Positions 1-8,532 of a stretch of 33,612 nt of DNA are shown one piece after another (within the stretch, counting starts at the first letter, position 1; the number at the start of each line of letters is the position of its first letter). Source of the stretch: Streptomyces ossamyceticus (GTDB taxonomy: Bacteria > Actinomycetota > Actinomycetes > Streptomycetales > Streptomycetaceae); NCBI RefSeq assembly GCF_001418475.1, contig NZ_LIQX01000275.1, positions 1 to 33,612 on the forward strand, read 5' to 3'. A model generated the notes under the pieces. It worked only from the letters and a program-made list of their open reading frames with translations. It was not told the origin of the DNA and did not search any database. The translations under genes and the position numbers were made by a program.

Positions 1-2
1 AC

Positions 3-551
3 GTACGAGGCATCCTCCCCGCCCCCGAAGGCCGCCCCGCGCTCCGCCTCGCGACAGGCCGCCGCAAGGCCGCACCCCCCGACTTCCGCCTCTACGAGAT
101 CCCGCTGGACCGGGCCGGGGAGCCCGTCACCCCGCACCACATGCTCGCGCTCCTCCGCGCGGCCCACCGAGGCACCCACCTCTACTCGTCGAGCCGCGTC
201 GAGGAGACGATGGGCATGACGGTGATCCACCTGGACCCGTCGCAAGACCCGACGGCGAAGGAACCCGCCGCCCACCGCCGGCTCTCCCTCCTCACGTCCC
301 TGACCTGCCCCGCAACGGACGACCTGCCCTTCCTGCCCCTGGTCGGCTTCCTCCCCACGGCCCCCGGCACCGTCCGCCTCTACCTGGCCCCGCCCTCGGC
401 ACCGGGCATCGTGGCAGCGGACGTACGCCTCTCCGGCCCCCTGACGGCGATCGAGGCGGTGCTCCCGTCCGTGCTCCGCGAGAAGGAGCGCCGACGGAAG
501 GACAAGGGGGACCCGCACTGTTGGCGTCGGGTGGATTTGAGGGACTGGTAG
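3..551 (+). CDS. C-terminal part of an unknown protein (5' end outside window)
   Basis: The frame is open from base 3 to a TAG stop at 549-551, so this is the last 182 codons of a gene that begins upstream. Third positions are almost all G or C, as in the neighbouring real genes. The visible part has no transmembrane stretch. It has a proline- and leucine-rich middle and ends in a basic, charged tail (REKERRRKDKGD) followed by CWRRVDLRDW. An internal ATG at 141 has no good ribosome binding site and the coding character continues upstream of it, so it is probably not the start. I do not recognise the family. Confidence 0.6.
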   Translation, partial: VRGILPAPEGRPALRLATGRRKAAPPDFRLYEIPLDRAGEPVTPHHMLALLRAAHRGTHLYSSSRVEETMGMTVIHLDPSQDPTAKEPAAHRRLSLLTSLTCPATDDLPFLPLVGFLPTAPGTVRLYLAPPSAPGIVAADVRLSGPLTAIEAVLPSVLREKERRRKDKGDPHCWRRVDLRDW

Positions 552-606
552 AGACGGACGATGCCGGGGGCCGTCCCCTCGCGGAAGCCAGGGGGACGCC
601 GACAGG

Positions 607-1536
607 TCACGTACGCGGCGGCTCGGCGGGACGAAGGTGGTCGGGACGAAGGTCGGCGACGAGCCGGAACCGTTCCAGGACGGCCGGTGTGGTGTCGTCC
701 ACGGTGAAGCCGGGGTCCCCCAACGCGGCACGCATCTCCTGGCTGTGCCAGAACCGTTCGTGAGCCTCCCGCCACTCGGCCACGCTGGTGTGTCCCTCCC
801 CTTCGTCCACGACATGGGCGAGGTCCACGTCCGCCAGCGGGACGACACGCACGCCGGTCACCTCGATGACGGCGACGGGCAGCTCGTCGGAGTCCACGAC
901 CACGGAACGGTCCCCGACGACCGGCAGTGCCTCCCCCTCGTGCTCGTAGTCGACGACGAGCCCGGTGGTGGAGGTCTTGGCCCCGTCGAGGATGGCGCCG
1001 ACGAGCCGATCCCGCAACGGACCGGGAAAGGCGAACTCGGCGGTGGGCAAGGAGCCGAACTCCGCGGCCGACCTGTGTTCCGCACGAGCGACCGACCCCT
1101 CGCCAGTGACCGGCCCCCCTTCCTCGTCCTCCTCCGCTTCCTTCACCGAACCCGCCCTGCTCATAGCGGCGCGCTCGGACGCACTACGAAGGACGCAGAA
1201 CTCATTGCCTTCGGGATCGGCGAGGACGGCCCAGCCGGCCCCGTCCGGCTGCCGTTGATCGGCGACGAGTGTGGCTCCGAGCCCCAATAGCCGCTCGACC
1301 TCCTCCTCCCGTGAGGTGGTGGGCCGCAGGCACAGATGGAGCCGGTTCTTGACGGTCTTGGGCTCCGGCACCTGGTTGAAGTAGAGGACCGGCCCCTCGG
1401 ACAGCATCACTTGCGTCTCGTGGTCGCCCGGCCGTGCGTCGGGATGCACGGGACAACCGGTCACCGCGCTCCAGAACCGAGCCAACTCGTAGGCGTCCGC
1501 ACAGTCGATCGCCACGTTCTCCAGTACCGAGGTCAT
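607..1536 (-). CDS. VOC (glyoxalase-like) and ASCH domain fusion protein
   Basis: The 309-residue protein has two domains. Residues 1-117 look like the small VOC/glyoxalase-like fold common in actinobacteria (LENVAIDCADAYELARFW, then HLCLRPTT, then WAVLADPEGNEFCVL near the end of the domain). Residues about 165-300 look like an ASCH domain, with AEFAFPGPLRDRLVGAILDGAKT, a strand ending GDRSVVVDSD, PVAVIEVTGVRVVPL, and a C-terminal EWREAHERFW helix. ASCH domains are RNA-related; characterised members include a small N4-acetylcytidine amidohydrolase. VOC domains bind metals and small molecules. An acidic linker (EAEEDEEGG) joins the halves. A real fusion is likely because the frame is continuous and codon use is uniform. 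Substrate unknown. Confidence 0.8.
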   Translation of the reverse strand: MTSVLENVAIDCADAYELARFWSAVTGCPVHPDARPGDHETQVMLSEGPVLYFNQVPEPKTVKNRLHLCLRPTTSREEEVERLLGLGATLVADQRQPDGAGWAVLADPEGNEFCVLRSASERAAMSRAGSVKEAEEDEEGGPVTGEGSVARAEHRSAAEFGSLPTAEFAFPGPLRDRLVGAILDGAKTSTTGLVVDYEHEGEALPVVGDRSVVVDSDELPVAVIEVTGVRVVPLADVDLAHVVDEGEGHTSVAEWREAHERFWHSQEMRAALGDPGFTVDDTTPAVLERFRLVADLRPDHLRPAEPPRT

Positions 1537-1629
1537 GCCGGTGAGCCTGGCGGAGCGAAGACACGCCCCGCCACCGAATTCAGGTGGGCCCTATCGCAAC
1601 CGACCGGATGGGTACCGCACCCCCGCCGA

Positions 1630-1647
1630 CTGAGTAGGAGCACTCAG
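1630..1647. repeat. Inverted repeat upstream of the acyltransferase gene
   Basis: CTGAGT, a 6-base spacer, then ACTCAG gives a perfect 6-bp dyad about 90 bases upstream of the ATG at 1735. It lies in the 198-base gap between two divergent genes, so it could be an operator for either one. No protein partner can be inferred. Confidence 0.35.
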
Positions 1648-1734
1648 GCCCGCGGACGGAGCCAGCGCCGACGATGAGGATCACCCTTCACACCACTCCT
1701 CACACTCATCGACGTGCAAGTCCGGGAGACCCGC

Positions 1735-2397
1735 ATGCTCAGCCGCCTCGCCGACGTCCTGGTACCGACCGTAGGACGCCTCACGGTGACCGCCGACGCG
1801 GACGCCGTGCTGGCGCCGGGCAGCATCATCGCCGCCAACCACACGTCGCTCGCCGACCCGGCCATAGTCCTGGCCGCGCTGCACCGCCTGGACGTCCACC
1901 CGGTGGTGATGGCGGCGGCGGGCCTGTGGCGCATCCCGCTGCTGGGCCGCGCCCTCAGCCGCGAGGGCCACATACCGGTCCACCGCAACGACCCCCGCGC
2001 CGCCCGGGCCCTGGACCACGCCGCAGCCGCGCTGCGGGAAGGCCGCCTGATCCTCATCTACGCCGAGGGCGGCATCCCCACCCGCAAGGACGCGTCCGAA
2101 GCGGCCCCGGCCCCGTTCCGCACGGGCCTCTCCCGCCTGGCCCAACGCACCGGCGCGCCCGTCATCCCCGTCGGCCAGGCCGGCGCCCGCCGCGTCACGT
2201 CGGGCAACCCGGCGAAGCAACTGGCAGGCCTGGCGACGGCCCCACTCCGACGCCCGGAACTGCACGTCCATGTGGGGGCACCGGTCAGACTGTCCGGCGA
2301 CAGCGCCACGAGCACGAGGCAGGCGCACGGCGCGGTCACGGCAGCTTGGCAGACGGCGGCGGCGCAACTCGGAGAGTCTGCGGCGCTGGCGGCGTAG
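1735..2397 (+). CDS. 1-acyl-sn-glycerol-3-phosphate acyltransferase family (PlsC-like)
   Basis: Predicted to transfer an acyl chain to a lysophospholipid or other alcohol acceptor at the membrane. The 220-residue protein carries the acyltransferase block I NHTSLAD (His36, Asp41) and block III as EGGIPT (111-116), where most family members have EGTR. A GHIPVHR segment fits block II. The ATG at 1735 is chosen over the GTG at 1714 because GGGAG (1725-1729) lies a few bases before it, while nothing resembling a binding site precedes the GTG. The gene is monocistronic. The substitution in block III and the short length fit the divergent actinobacterial branch of the family, whose substrates are poorly known. 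Confidence 0.88.
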   Translation: MLSRLADVLVPTVGRLTVTADADAVLAPGSIIAANHTSLADPAIVLAALHRLDVHPVVMAAAGLWRIPLLGRALSREGHIPVHRNDPRAARALDHAAAALREGRLILIYAEGGIPTRKDASEAAPAPFRTGLSRLAQRTGAPVIPVGQAGARRVTSGNPAKQLAGLATAPLRRPELHVHVGAPVRLSGDSATSTRQAHGAVTAAWQTAAAQLGESAALAA

Positions 2398-2546
2398 GGC
2401 GTTTCGGGAGCGTATCCGTGGTGGTGCCGGCGCGGGAATGAGGCCCGCGTTCAACTTCTGACCGACAGGGACGCCCGGCCGCGCCCGCCCGGCGGAGCAC
2501 GGTCGCCATCGACCCGAAGCACCCTGGAAAAACTTTCCCGGATTCC

Positions 2547-2573
2547 TGTCACATCTCCGTACGCCCATCCGTC
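2547..2573 (+). promoter_or_regulatory. ECF41-type sigma factor promoter
   Basis: TGTCACA (2547-2553), exactly 16 bases, then CGTC (2570-2573). This is the published ECF41 consensus (TGTCACA in the -35, CGTC in the -10). ECF41 sigma factors are known to control genes for carboxymuconolactone decarboxylases, oxidoreductases or epimerases, and the gene 78 bases downstream is of the first kind. The sigma gene itself is not in this window. A 5-bp dyad GGAAA-aac-TTTCC sits just upstream (2526-2538). Confidence 0.75.
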
Positions 2574-2650
2574 AGTGCTGTGAGGACGCCAACCAGGCGG
2601 ATCCATGCCGGTGCAAGCCGATGCGAAGCCCGATGCGAAGGAGAGCAGTC

Positions 2651-3139
2651 ATGACGAACACCTCTATCTCCCGGATGCCCAACCCGGCCGAGTTCGTGCC
2701 CGAGTTGAATGACATCAGCGCCGCCCTCTTCCGAGCCACGGGCAACCGCTCGGTGCCGCGCACGACGATGAGCCTCGTCCACCTGCGCGCCGGGCAGATC
2801 GTCGGCAACACCTACCTGACCATCCTGAACACCGGTTTCCTGCGCAAAGCCGGGGTGTCCGAGGAGCGCATCACCGCCGTCTCCTCCTGGCAGGACGCCC
2901 CGTACTTCACCGACGCCGAGCGCGCCGCCCTCGCCCTTGTGGAGGCCACCCTCCAGCCGGCCCCGCACGGCAAGGAGCGCGTCTCCGACGAGCTGTACGC
3001 CGAGGTGGCGAAGCACTACGACGAGAAGGCGCTGGCCACCCTCACCATCGCGATCGGCCAGATCAACTTCTTCATCGCCCTGGCCGTCATCGGCAAGCCG
3101 CAGCCGGTCACGTCCCTCGCGGACGAGCAGTGGGACTGA
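2651..3139 (+). CDS. Carboxymuconolactone decarboxylase/AhpD-like family protein, cysteine-free
   Basis: The 162-residue all-helical protein matches the CMD/AhpD fold by its LRAGQIVGNTYLTILNTGFLRKAG segment (46-68), followed by SEERI, a WQDAPYFTDAERAALALVEA helix and an ALATLTIAIGQINFFIALAV helix. In AhpD-type members the first segment carries a CxxC...H active site; here the corresponding positions read N-T-Y-L-T-I-L-N, with no cysteine or histidine. The protein therefore cannot use a cysteine-based peroxidase mechanism. The start at 2651 is preceded by AAGGAG at 2638-2643; the in-frame ATG at 2621 has no site. The ECF41-type promoter upstream makes it the probable ECF41 target in this strain. 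Substrate unknown. Confidence 0.85.
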   Translation: MTNTSISRMPNPAEFVPELNDISAALFRATGNRSVPRTTMSLVHLRAGQIVGNTYLTILNTGFLRKAGVSEERITAVSSWQDAPYFTDAERAALALVEATLQPAPHGKERVSDELYAEVAKHYDEKALATLTIAIGQINFFIALAVIGKPQPVTSLADEQWD

Positions 3140-3307
3140 GAGGGGCCGCCCCAGGCCCCGCTGACGGACACACCAAGCCGCCGGGGCGCCGCCCATGGGC
3201 GCTTCGACTCCGTCGCACCGCAATTGCTTCGCCCGGGGGCACGCGAGATTCGTATCCTGAAGCGCGTCCGCAGAGAGCAGACCGGTCCGTATCGGAGGCG
3301 TCCCCCG

Positions 3308-4579
3308 TTGACCACGGATCTCAGTTCCGTCACCGGCGTCCGTCAGAGCCTCGCAGTCATCCTGCCCGTGCGTCTCACCGCCCCTCCCACGTGGCCGACC
3401 GGACCGATCCCCTTCGACCTGGGCAGCCGTCGTACCGATGTCTCCACACGGCAGACGTACTTCAACGCGGCTGCCGCCCGCGCCCTCTACGGCACCACCG
3501 AACGGCCGTGCCGCTGGCACCGGTTCATGGACATACGGCACGAGGCGCTGTGGCTGCGCGGGATCGAGCTACTGCTCACCGCCACCGCGCGGCATCCGCA
3601 CCAGGCACTCGCCGTGCTGCACTTCGACGTCGAAGGGCCCGCACTCCTGGAGACGCTGCGCGCCATCACCAACCGTCGGCCCGCAGATCCGAACCCTCTT
3701 GAAGGCCCGCTGTCCCCGGCAGTGCTCCTCGACGGCGTCGCGGAGACGCGCGTCGTCACGGCCCCGTTCGCCCTCGCCCACCCCTACACGGTCGCCTTCC
3801 TCACCCCGGACGCGCACCACACGCCCGCGCTTCGCAGTGCCGACCGGCTCCCCGAGACCGCCGACCGGTGGCTGTGGTCCCTCGCATCCCGCTCCACAGA
3901 GACCGATTTCCCCGTACCGCTGGAGGCATGGCCGGACCGGACCGCTCAGACGCTTCGACTCTCCGCCGACTGGAGCGCCCTGGTACTGCGCCACGGAGCC
4001 GCCTTCCTCGGCCATCGCGCCGATTCGGGGGACGGCGACTTCTACGCCTTCGCGGAACTGCACTGCCGTACCGTGTACCTCGACGCCCTGCTGCTCGGCA
4101 CCGTCCAGCGTGACCACATCGACGAGCTGACGGACAGTCTGTCCGGTATCTTCGACGGCCCGAAACTCGCTCGCCGGGTCTCCGCTCTGGAACGGCACAT
4201 CGCGGGCTTCCGCAGTACGTACTGGCGTCAGCACCTCACGGCTCACGGCCCGGCCAACGACCTGTTGCTGTCGTTTCAGGCGCAGTACCGTCTACCGGCC
4301 CGATTCGGCGAGATCCTCGCGGAGGCGGCCGAGTACGCCCGTCTGGTGCAGACGCAGGAGAGCCAGCAGATCGCGGGAGCTCTGGGCGTTCTGACCATCC
4401 TGGGCCTTCCCTTGGGCACCGCGCTGAGCATTCTCCAAGTACTCGACATGAAGGGCTTCACCGCCCTTGTCGTGGCGCTCGTCGCCGCCCTGGCGACCAC
4501 AGCCCTGGCCCTCACCACCCGCTACGGCCGCCTGGTCGTGTCCTCGCTGCGGGGCAGAAGCCCCGGCGACGTCCGCTGA
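3308..4579 (+). CDS. Protein of unknown function with two C-terminal membrane helices
   Basis: From a TTG start at 3308 (GGAGG at 3294-3298, spacing 9) the protein has 423 residues. The first about 350 are soluble and rich in helix-forming segments, including YLDALLLGTVQRDHIDEL and a long helix ending EILAEAAEYARLVQTQESQQ. Two hydrophobic helices follow at about 355-379 and 384-404, separated by a short DMKG loop, and a basic tail (RYGRLVVSSLRGR) ends the protein. This layout, a large cytoplasmic part, a long stalk helix and two terminal membrane helices, resembles CorA-type channels, but the GMN signature is absent, so transport of Mg2+ is not claimed. Codons upstream of the TTG lack a plausible ATG/GTG with a binding site. 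Confidence 0.7.
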   Translation: MTTDLSSVTGVRQSLAVILPVRLTAPPTWPTGPIPFDLGSRRTDVSTRQTYFNAAAARALYGTTERPCRWHRFMDIRHEALWLRGIELLLTATARHPHQALAVLHFDVEGPALLETLRAITNRRPADPNPLEGPLSPAVLLDGVAETRVVTAPFALAHPYTVAFLTPDAHHTPALRSADRLPETADRWLWSLASRSTETDFPVPLEAWPDRTAQTLRLSADWSALVLRHGAAFLGHRADSGDGDFYAFAELHCRTVYLDALLLGTVQRDHIDELTDSLSGIFDGPKLARRVSALERHIAGFRSTYWRQHLTAHGPANDLLLSFQAQYRLPARFGEILAEAAEYARLVQTQESQQIAGALGVLTILGLPLGTALSILQVLDMKGFTALVVALVAALATTALALTTRYGRLVVSSLRGRSPGDVR

Positions 4580-4748
4580 CAGTAGGCCGGACGGTACGGC
4601 CGGTCCGACAGGCGCCTCCCCCCACTTCGGGTACCTCGAAAGCGCCGGTCGCGTACAAGATCGACTGGATACCGTCTGTACCGTCTGCTCAGCATCCTGT
4701 TACTTTGCGACCTGCGGACCAGGGAGAGAAGAGGATGCGGGCAACGGG

Positions 4749-6017
4749 GTGACGGACAACGAGGGCGAGCCGCTCCGGCTGTACAGAAAAGCTCTGAGGT
4801 ACGCGGAATCGGACCCCGAGGTCTTCCTCGGCACTGCGAGGAGAGCAGCGGAGTCGATCCTCTTGGACATTGCCCTTCGCGAGGCCGTCGGCTCCAAGCC
4901 GACGCTCGAGGCCCTTCTGACGGTGCTCACGGCCAAGGGGCTGGTACCTCCCAAGGTGGTTCTGGCCGTTCGTACGATCCAGAACTACGGCAACTACGGC
5001 AGTCACGCCCAGGACTCCTCGGCCGAGGAGATCTCCGCCGAAGACGTCCGACCGTGCCTCGACGCCCTGACACAGCTGGCCGTGTGGTACGGGCAGACCA
5101 GCAGCTCCCTGGCGGAGGAGGCGGCCAGACACAGGCTCGCGGATCGCCGGCGCGGTGCCGGAACGACTCGTCTCGCTGACTCGACCCTGATCGTGGTCAA
5201 GGCGGTGCTGTTGGGCTGCGGTCTTGAGAAGGCGGTGGCCCAGCGCAACCATCGAGTGCTGCCGGTCCAACTCCCGTGGTCGGACAACCTTGTACGGGAC
5301 GTGTCCACTCGGCTGCTCGACGTCGCGGTCTACAACGAGCAGCGGTCGCTCCGTCTGCTCGAATCGGACCAGGAGATCAGCGACCGGGTGGTGACGGTGG
5401 GGCGGGTCGGCTACTCGATGGGTGGCCGCAACTTCTATCTCCTCGCAGCTCGCGACGGCCGCTGGGGCGGAGTGACGGCCGAGGAGTTCCTGGAGAGTCC
5501 CGCCGGTGCTCGGATCGCGGTGCCCAAGCACAGCGACATGTTCGACAACCTGCTGTCGGCGCTGTCGACGGACGAGGCGGGCCTGGCCGACATGGGGGTG
5601 AGCATCCTCGACGTTCCTCATCACCTCGGCCTGGAACTGTTCCACCTGAACCGTGACGTTCTCGCGGTGGGCGGGCAGAATCTACGGATGCACGCGCACG
5701 ACGACGACGCGTATTTCGAGCTGCTCAACTCCGAGATGCTTCCGGCCTCTACCCAGGTGCGTTTGCGTTCCGCGGCTGCCAATGTGCTGGTCGCGAACCG
5801 GACGTGGCTGGAAGAGCTGGATCTGCGCCCCGTGGAGCTGCACAGGCAACTGATGCGGTCCTTTCACGACGCCGGATCGGACGACGAGAGCTACGAGCAC
5901 CTGGTCCGCGACCTGGTCACGCACGCTTCGTTCCCACCGGAGAGCGCGCCCGACAGCCGTGAACGGCTGGTACGCCATGTGCTGTTCGAGAGTTATCGCT
6001 GGGGTCGGCCGTCATGA
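4749..6017 (+). CDS. DUF4145 (HEPN-like helical bundle) protein, first gene of a four-gene operon
   Basis: The 422-residue protein begins with a four-helix domain typical of DUF4145 (residues about 8-115): LYRKALRYAESDPEVFLGTARRAAE, then TLEALLTVLTAKGLVPPKVV, then AVRTIQNYGNYGSHAQ. DUF4145 is related to HEPN domains, but a clear R-x4-6-H RNase motif is not visible here. The rest (about 130-422) is unrecognised; it has a well-ordered strand-rich centre (VTVGRVGYSMGGRNFYLLAARDG) and a helical C-terminus. The start is taken at GTG 4749; the open frame reaches back to 4467, but that part has non-genic composition (VCTVCSASC) and overlaps the previous gene. The stop overlaps the next start as ATGA (6014-6017), implying coupled translation with the kinase. 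Confidence 0.65.
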   Translation: MTDNEGEPLRLYRKALRYAESDPEVFLGTARRAAESILLDIALREAVGSKPTLEALLTVLTAKGLVPPKVVLAVRTIQNYGNYGSHAQDSSAEEISAEDVRPCLDALTQLAVWYGQTSSSLAEEAARHRLADRRRGAGTTRLADSTLIVVKAVLLGCGLEKAVAQRNHRVLPVQLPWSDNLVRDVSTRLLDVAVYNEQRSLRLLESDQEISDRVVTVGRVGYSMGGRNFYLLAARDGRWGGVTAEEFLESPAGARIAVPKHSDMFDNLLSALSTDEAGLADMGVSILDVPHHLGLELFHLNRDVLAVGGQNLRMHAHDDDAYFELLNSEMLPASTQVRLRSAAANVLVANRTWLEELDLRPVELHRQLMRSFHDAGSDDESYEHLVRDLVTHASFPPESAPDSRERLVRHVLFESYRWGRPS

Positions 6018-6871
6018 CCGCCGTGAGGCGTGTACTGGTCGTCGGAGGAACGAACTTCGACATCATCGCCCAGTCTGACCGGCTCCCCGCCGAGCACGAG
6101 AAACTGCGCGGCCACGCGTGCACCACACTGCCGGGGGGTGCCGCGGCGAACACCGCTGTGGGGCTGGTGCATCAGGGATGCTCGGTCCGGCTCGTGTCCG
6201 CCGTGGGTGACGACACCGCCGGCGCGATGTGTCTGGAGGTGTTGCGGGCGCGTGGCATCGACACCTCGCTGGTGCGGGTGCAGGCCGGAGCCCGGACAAG
6301 TATGGCGATCGTGATCGCGTCACCCGACAGCAAGAGAATGCTGACCTTCCAGGGCGCGGACCGGGACGTTGCCTTCAGCGCCGTCACGGAAGAGGACGTC
6401 CGCGGCTCGGATCACGTCCATGTGGTCGGTGACCCCACTCCAGCCCTCCAGCGCGTCGTCGGTCTCGCACAGCAGGCCGGGTGCGGCGTCTCCGTCGAGT
6501 GGAACGGCAGAGACATGAGCGCGCTGGCGCCGAAACAGTCACTGAACTTCATGAACGCCGACGAAGCCGCCCGCCTTCCACTGGCTCACGGACCCGACGT
6601 CGCCTCCACCGCACGGCGCTACGCCGAGCTCGTTTCGGGAGACGTCATAGTGACCCTGGGCGCCGAGGGCGCCCTGTGGGCCACGGCAGACGGGGAACTG
6701 TTCCACCAACCAACCGTTCCGGTGGAGCCGGTCGACAGGACGGGGGGCGGTGACGCGTTCGACGCCGGAGTCATCGCGGGCCGACTCGAGGGGGAGCCGG
6801 CCGCGGCCTGTTTGCGACGAGGTCTCGACGCGGCACTTCAAGTGATCACGAAAGTAGGAGCTCACCCGTGA
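6014..6871 (+). CDS. PfkB-family (ribokinase-like) sugar or nucleoside kinase
   Basis: Predicted cytoplasmic ATP-dependent kinase of a hydroxymethyl group on a sugar or nucleoside. The 285 residues include the first PfkB signature PGGAAANTAVG (40-50), substrate-contacting VSAVGDD (61-67), a NADE segment (181-184, the NxxE metal motif) and the second signature DRTGGGDAFDAG (241-252) with the catalytic base Asp247. The family consensus here is DTTGAGD, so Gly245 replaces Ala. It is somewhat shorter than ribokinase (about 310). The start ATG overlaps the upstream stop, and the stop overlaps the next GTG start as GTGA (6868-6871). Substrate cannot be told from sequence; the operon partners suggest a phosphorylated sugar-like small molecule. 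Confidence 0.9.
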   Translation: MTAVRRVLVVGGTNFDIIAQSDRLPAEHEKLRGHACTTLPGGAAANTAVGLVHQGCSVRLVSAVGDDTAGAMCLEVLRARGIDTSLVRVQAGARTSMAIVIASPDSKRMLTFQGADRDVAFSAVTEEDVRGSDHVHVVGDPTPALQRVVGLAQQAGCGVSVEWNGRDMSALAPKQSLNFMNADEAARLPLAHGPDVASTARRYAELVSGDVIVTLGAEGALWATADGELFHQPTVPVEPVDRTGGGDAFDAGVIAGRLEGEPAAACLRRGLDAALQVITKVGAHP

Positions 6872-7503
6872 CGAGATGGCTTGGTGTTGCACTGCTCCCG
6901 CGTGCGGATCATCTACGGGAGGCCGTACGACTGCAGAAGGACGTCGGCGGTGACGTGGCCCTTGAGCCTCCACTGCATCCGGACGGCAACCTGCCCCATG
7001 TCACGGTCTTCCAAGGACCGTTCACCGACTCACTCGACCCGGCTGAGGCTCTGGAGAGCATCGGTACGTCGGCAGCGGGCGCCGGCCTGCGGGGCGAGGT
7101 CGCCCTGTGCAGCGAAGGAGTGGTGTACCAGCCCACAGGCTGGCTGTTCCTCGCTCTCGAACGCCCACCTCTGATCGAAGACCTGCAGAAGATCGCACTC
7201 GCCACGCTGGCACCGCACCTCGACCGCGCGGCCTTCGACGGAACCAAGGACCTCTCCCGCTTCACGGACGACGAGCGTGCCAGTTTCAAGAAATACGGTT
7301 ACCGCTACACGGGAGACGCCTACGCGCCGCACATGACGTTGGGCCGGGCCTCGGAGGACGTCGCCCTGGACCTGGTCCGCACCGCGCCACAGCGGGTCGC
7401 CCTGCCCAAGGAATGGGTCTTCGACCGGCTCAGCCTCTACGTCATGGGCCAGCACGGCGCCCATGCCGAGACGCTGTTCGACAGGCCACTGGCCGCGAGG
7501 TGA
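6868..7503 (+). CDS. 2H phosphoesterase superfamily protein (2'-5' RNA ligase/cyclic phosphodiesterase-like)
   Basis: The 211-residue protein has the two H-x-T/S motifs that define 2H phosphoesterases: HVTV (His44, Thr46) and HMTL (His155, Thr157). The spacing of about 110 residues is normal for the superfamily. Members open 2',3'-cyclic phosphates, cleave 2'-5' linkages or hydrolyse ADP-ribose cyclic phosphates, and some degrade signalling oligonucleotides. The GTG start is preceded by TAGGAG (6855-6860) and overlaps the kinase stop; its stop overlaps the next GTG. No signal peptide. The specific substrate is not visible, but its position between a kinase and an IMPase-type phosphatase suggests a pathway of phosphate ester handling (inference). 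Confidence 0.8.
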   Translation: MTRWLGVALLPRADHLREAVRLQKDVGGDVALEPPLHPDGNLPHVTVFQGPFTDSLDPAEALESIGTSAAGAGLRGEVALCSEGVVYQPTGWLFLALERPPLIEDLQKIALATLAPHLDRAAFDGTKDLSRFTDDERASFKKYGYRYTGDAYAPHMTLGRASEDVALDLVRTAPQRVALPKEWVFDRLSLYVMGQHGAHAETLFDRPLAAR

Positions 7504-8297
7504 CCAAGGTGCCTGAGCCTCACCGGCGGCAGGGACCGCCCGCACTGCACGAGTTGCTGGCGGTCGCCGAAGAGGCCGTTGACGAGGCAGTCCGGTGGTT
7601 GTCGTCCGCCGGGGAGGAATGGTCCGCGACGCGCCTCAAAGCCTCCGGCGAGGAGGTGACGGACGCCGACGTCGAAGTGGAGGCACGGGTGACGCGGGTA
7701 CTTCAGGCGCGTACACCGGAGATCCCGGTCGTCGGCGAGGAGTCGGCGATGGCGCCCGATGCCCCGCTGCCGCCGTGCTGCTGGTTGCTGGACCCGATCG
7801 ACGGCACGATGAACTACACGCGCGGCGCACCGATGTACGCCATCTCCCTGGCCTACGCGGAGGAAGGCATCCCTCTGCTGGGGCTGGTGCACGCCCCGTC
7901 CCTGGGCCGACGCTGGTCGACCGGGTCGGCTGCCTCCAGCTCGGTGACGGAGGCCGCTGTGGCCGGCCAGTTGCGGCGCGCAGTCGTCGGTGTCTCGGGC
8001 ACCGGCTCGGGCAGCGCACACACCCGACGGTTCCTCAGCCGCGTCCAGGACGAGGCATACCGACTCCGCATGCAGGGCTCCATGGCCCTGGACCTGGTCG
8101 GCGTCGCGGAGGGCTGGCTCGACGCCTGCGTATGCATCGCACCCAAACCCTGGGACGTCGCGGCCGGGGTGGCCCTCTGCCGCGAACGGGGATACGCGGT
8201 CCTCGGGGCGGAGGGGCGAGCGTTCTCCTTCGACTCGCCGGTACTCGTGGCGGGGGATCCCGCGCTGGCGCTGGCCGATCTGTGGGGAGGGCACTGA
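7500..8297 (+). CDS. Inositol monophosphatase family phosphatase
   Basis: Predicted Mg2+-dependent phosphomonoesterase. The 265 residues contain all three metal-binding signatures: GEES (79-82), DPIDGTMNYTRG (98-109, family consensus DPIDGTxNF) and WDVAAG (218-223). This family includes inositol-1-phosphatase, histidinol-phosphatase and 3'-phosphoadenosine 5'-phosphate phosphatase; motifs alone do not separate them. The start is taken at GTG 7500, in a GTGA overlap with the preceding stop, matching the coupling seen at the other two junctions of this operon; a second in-frame GTG lies at 7509. The open frame reaches back to 7107, but that stretch is an alternative-frame reading of the upstream gene. 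Confidence 0.9.
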   Translation: MTKVPEPHRRQGPPALHELLAVAEEAVDEAVRWLSSAGEEWSATRLKASGEEVTDADVEVEARVTRVLQARTPEIPVVGEESAMAPDAPLPPCCWLLDPIDGTMNYTRGAPMYAISLAYAEEGIPLLGLVHAPSLGRRWSTGSAASSSVTEAAVAGQLRRAVVGVSGTGSGSAHTRRFLSRVQDEAYRLRMQGSMALDLVGVAEGWLDACVCIAPKPWDVAAGVALCRERGYAVLGAEGRAFSFDSPVLVAGDPALALADLWGGH

Positions 8298-8532
8298 CGA
8301 GCCGGGGCGCCACGCGCCGCGCAGCGGCGGGCATGGAAGACCGCTCGGGAGACCAGCAGCAGTGCACACGCGTGCTCGGCGCTGTGGTCGTTTCGCCGCT
8401 GGGCCCCTGGCTTTCGCTGCTGGTCAGCCTGTTGCGCCCGCCCGCGTCAACCTGGCCACGGGTTCATCTCAGAGCAGTAGCCACGAACCTGAGTCACAGC
8501 CGCACCGCAGACTCGGTCAAAGCGGATCAGGC

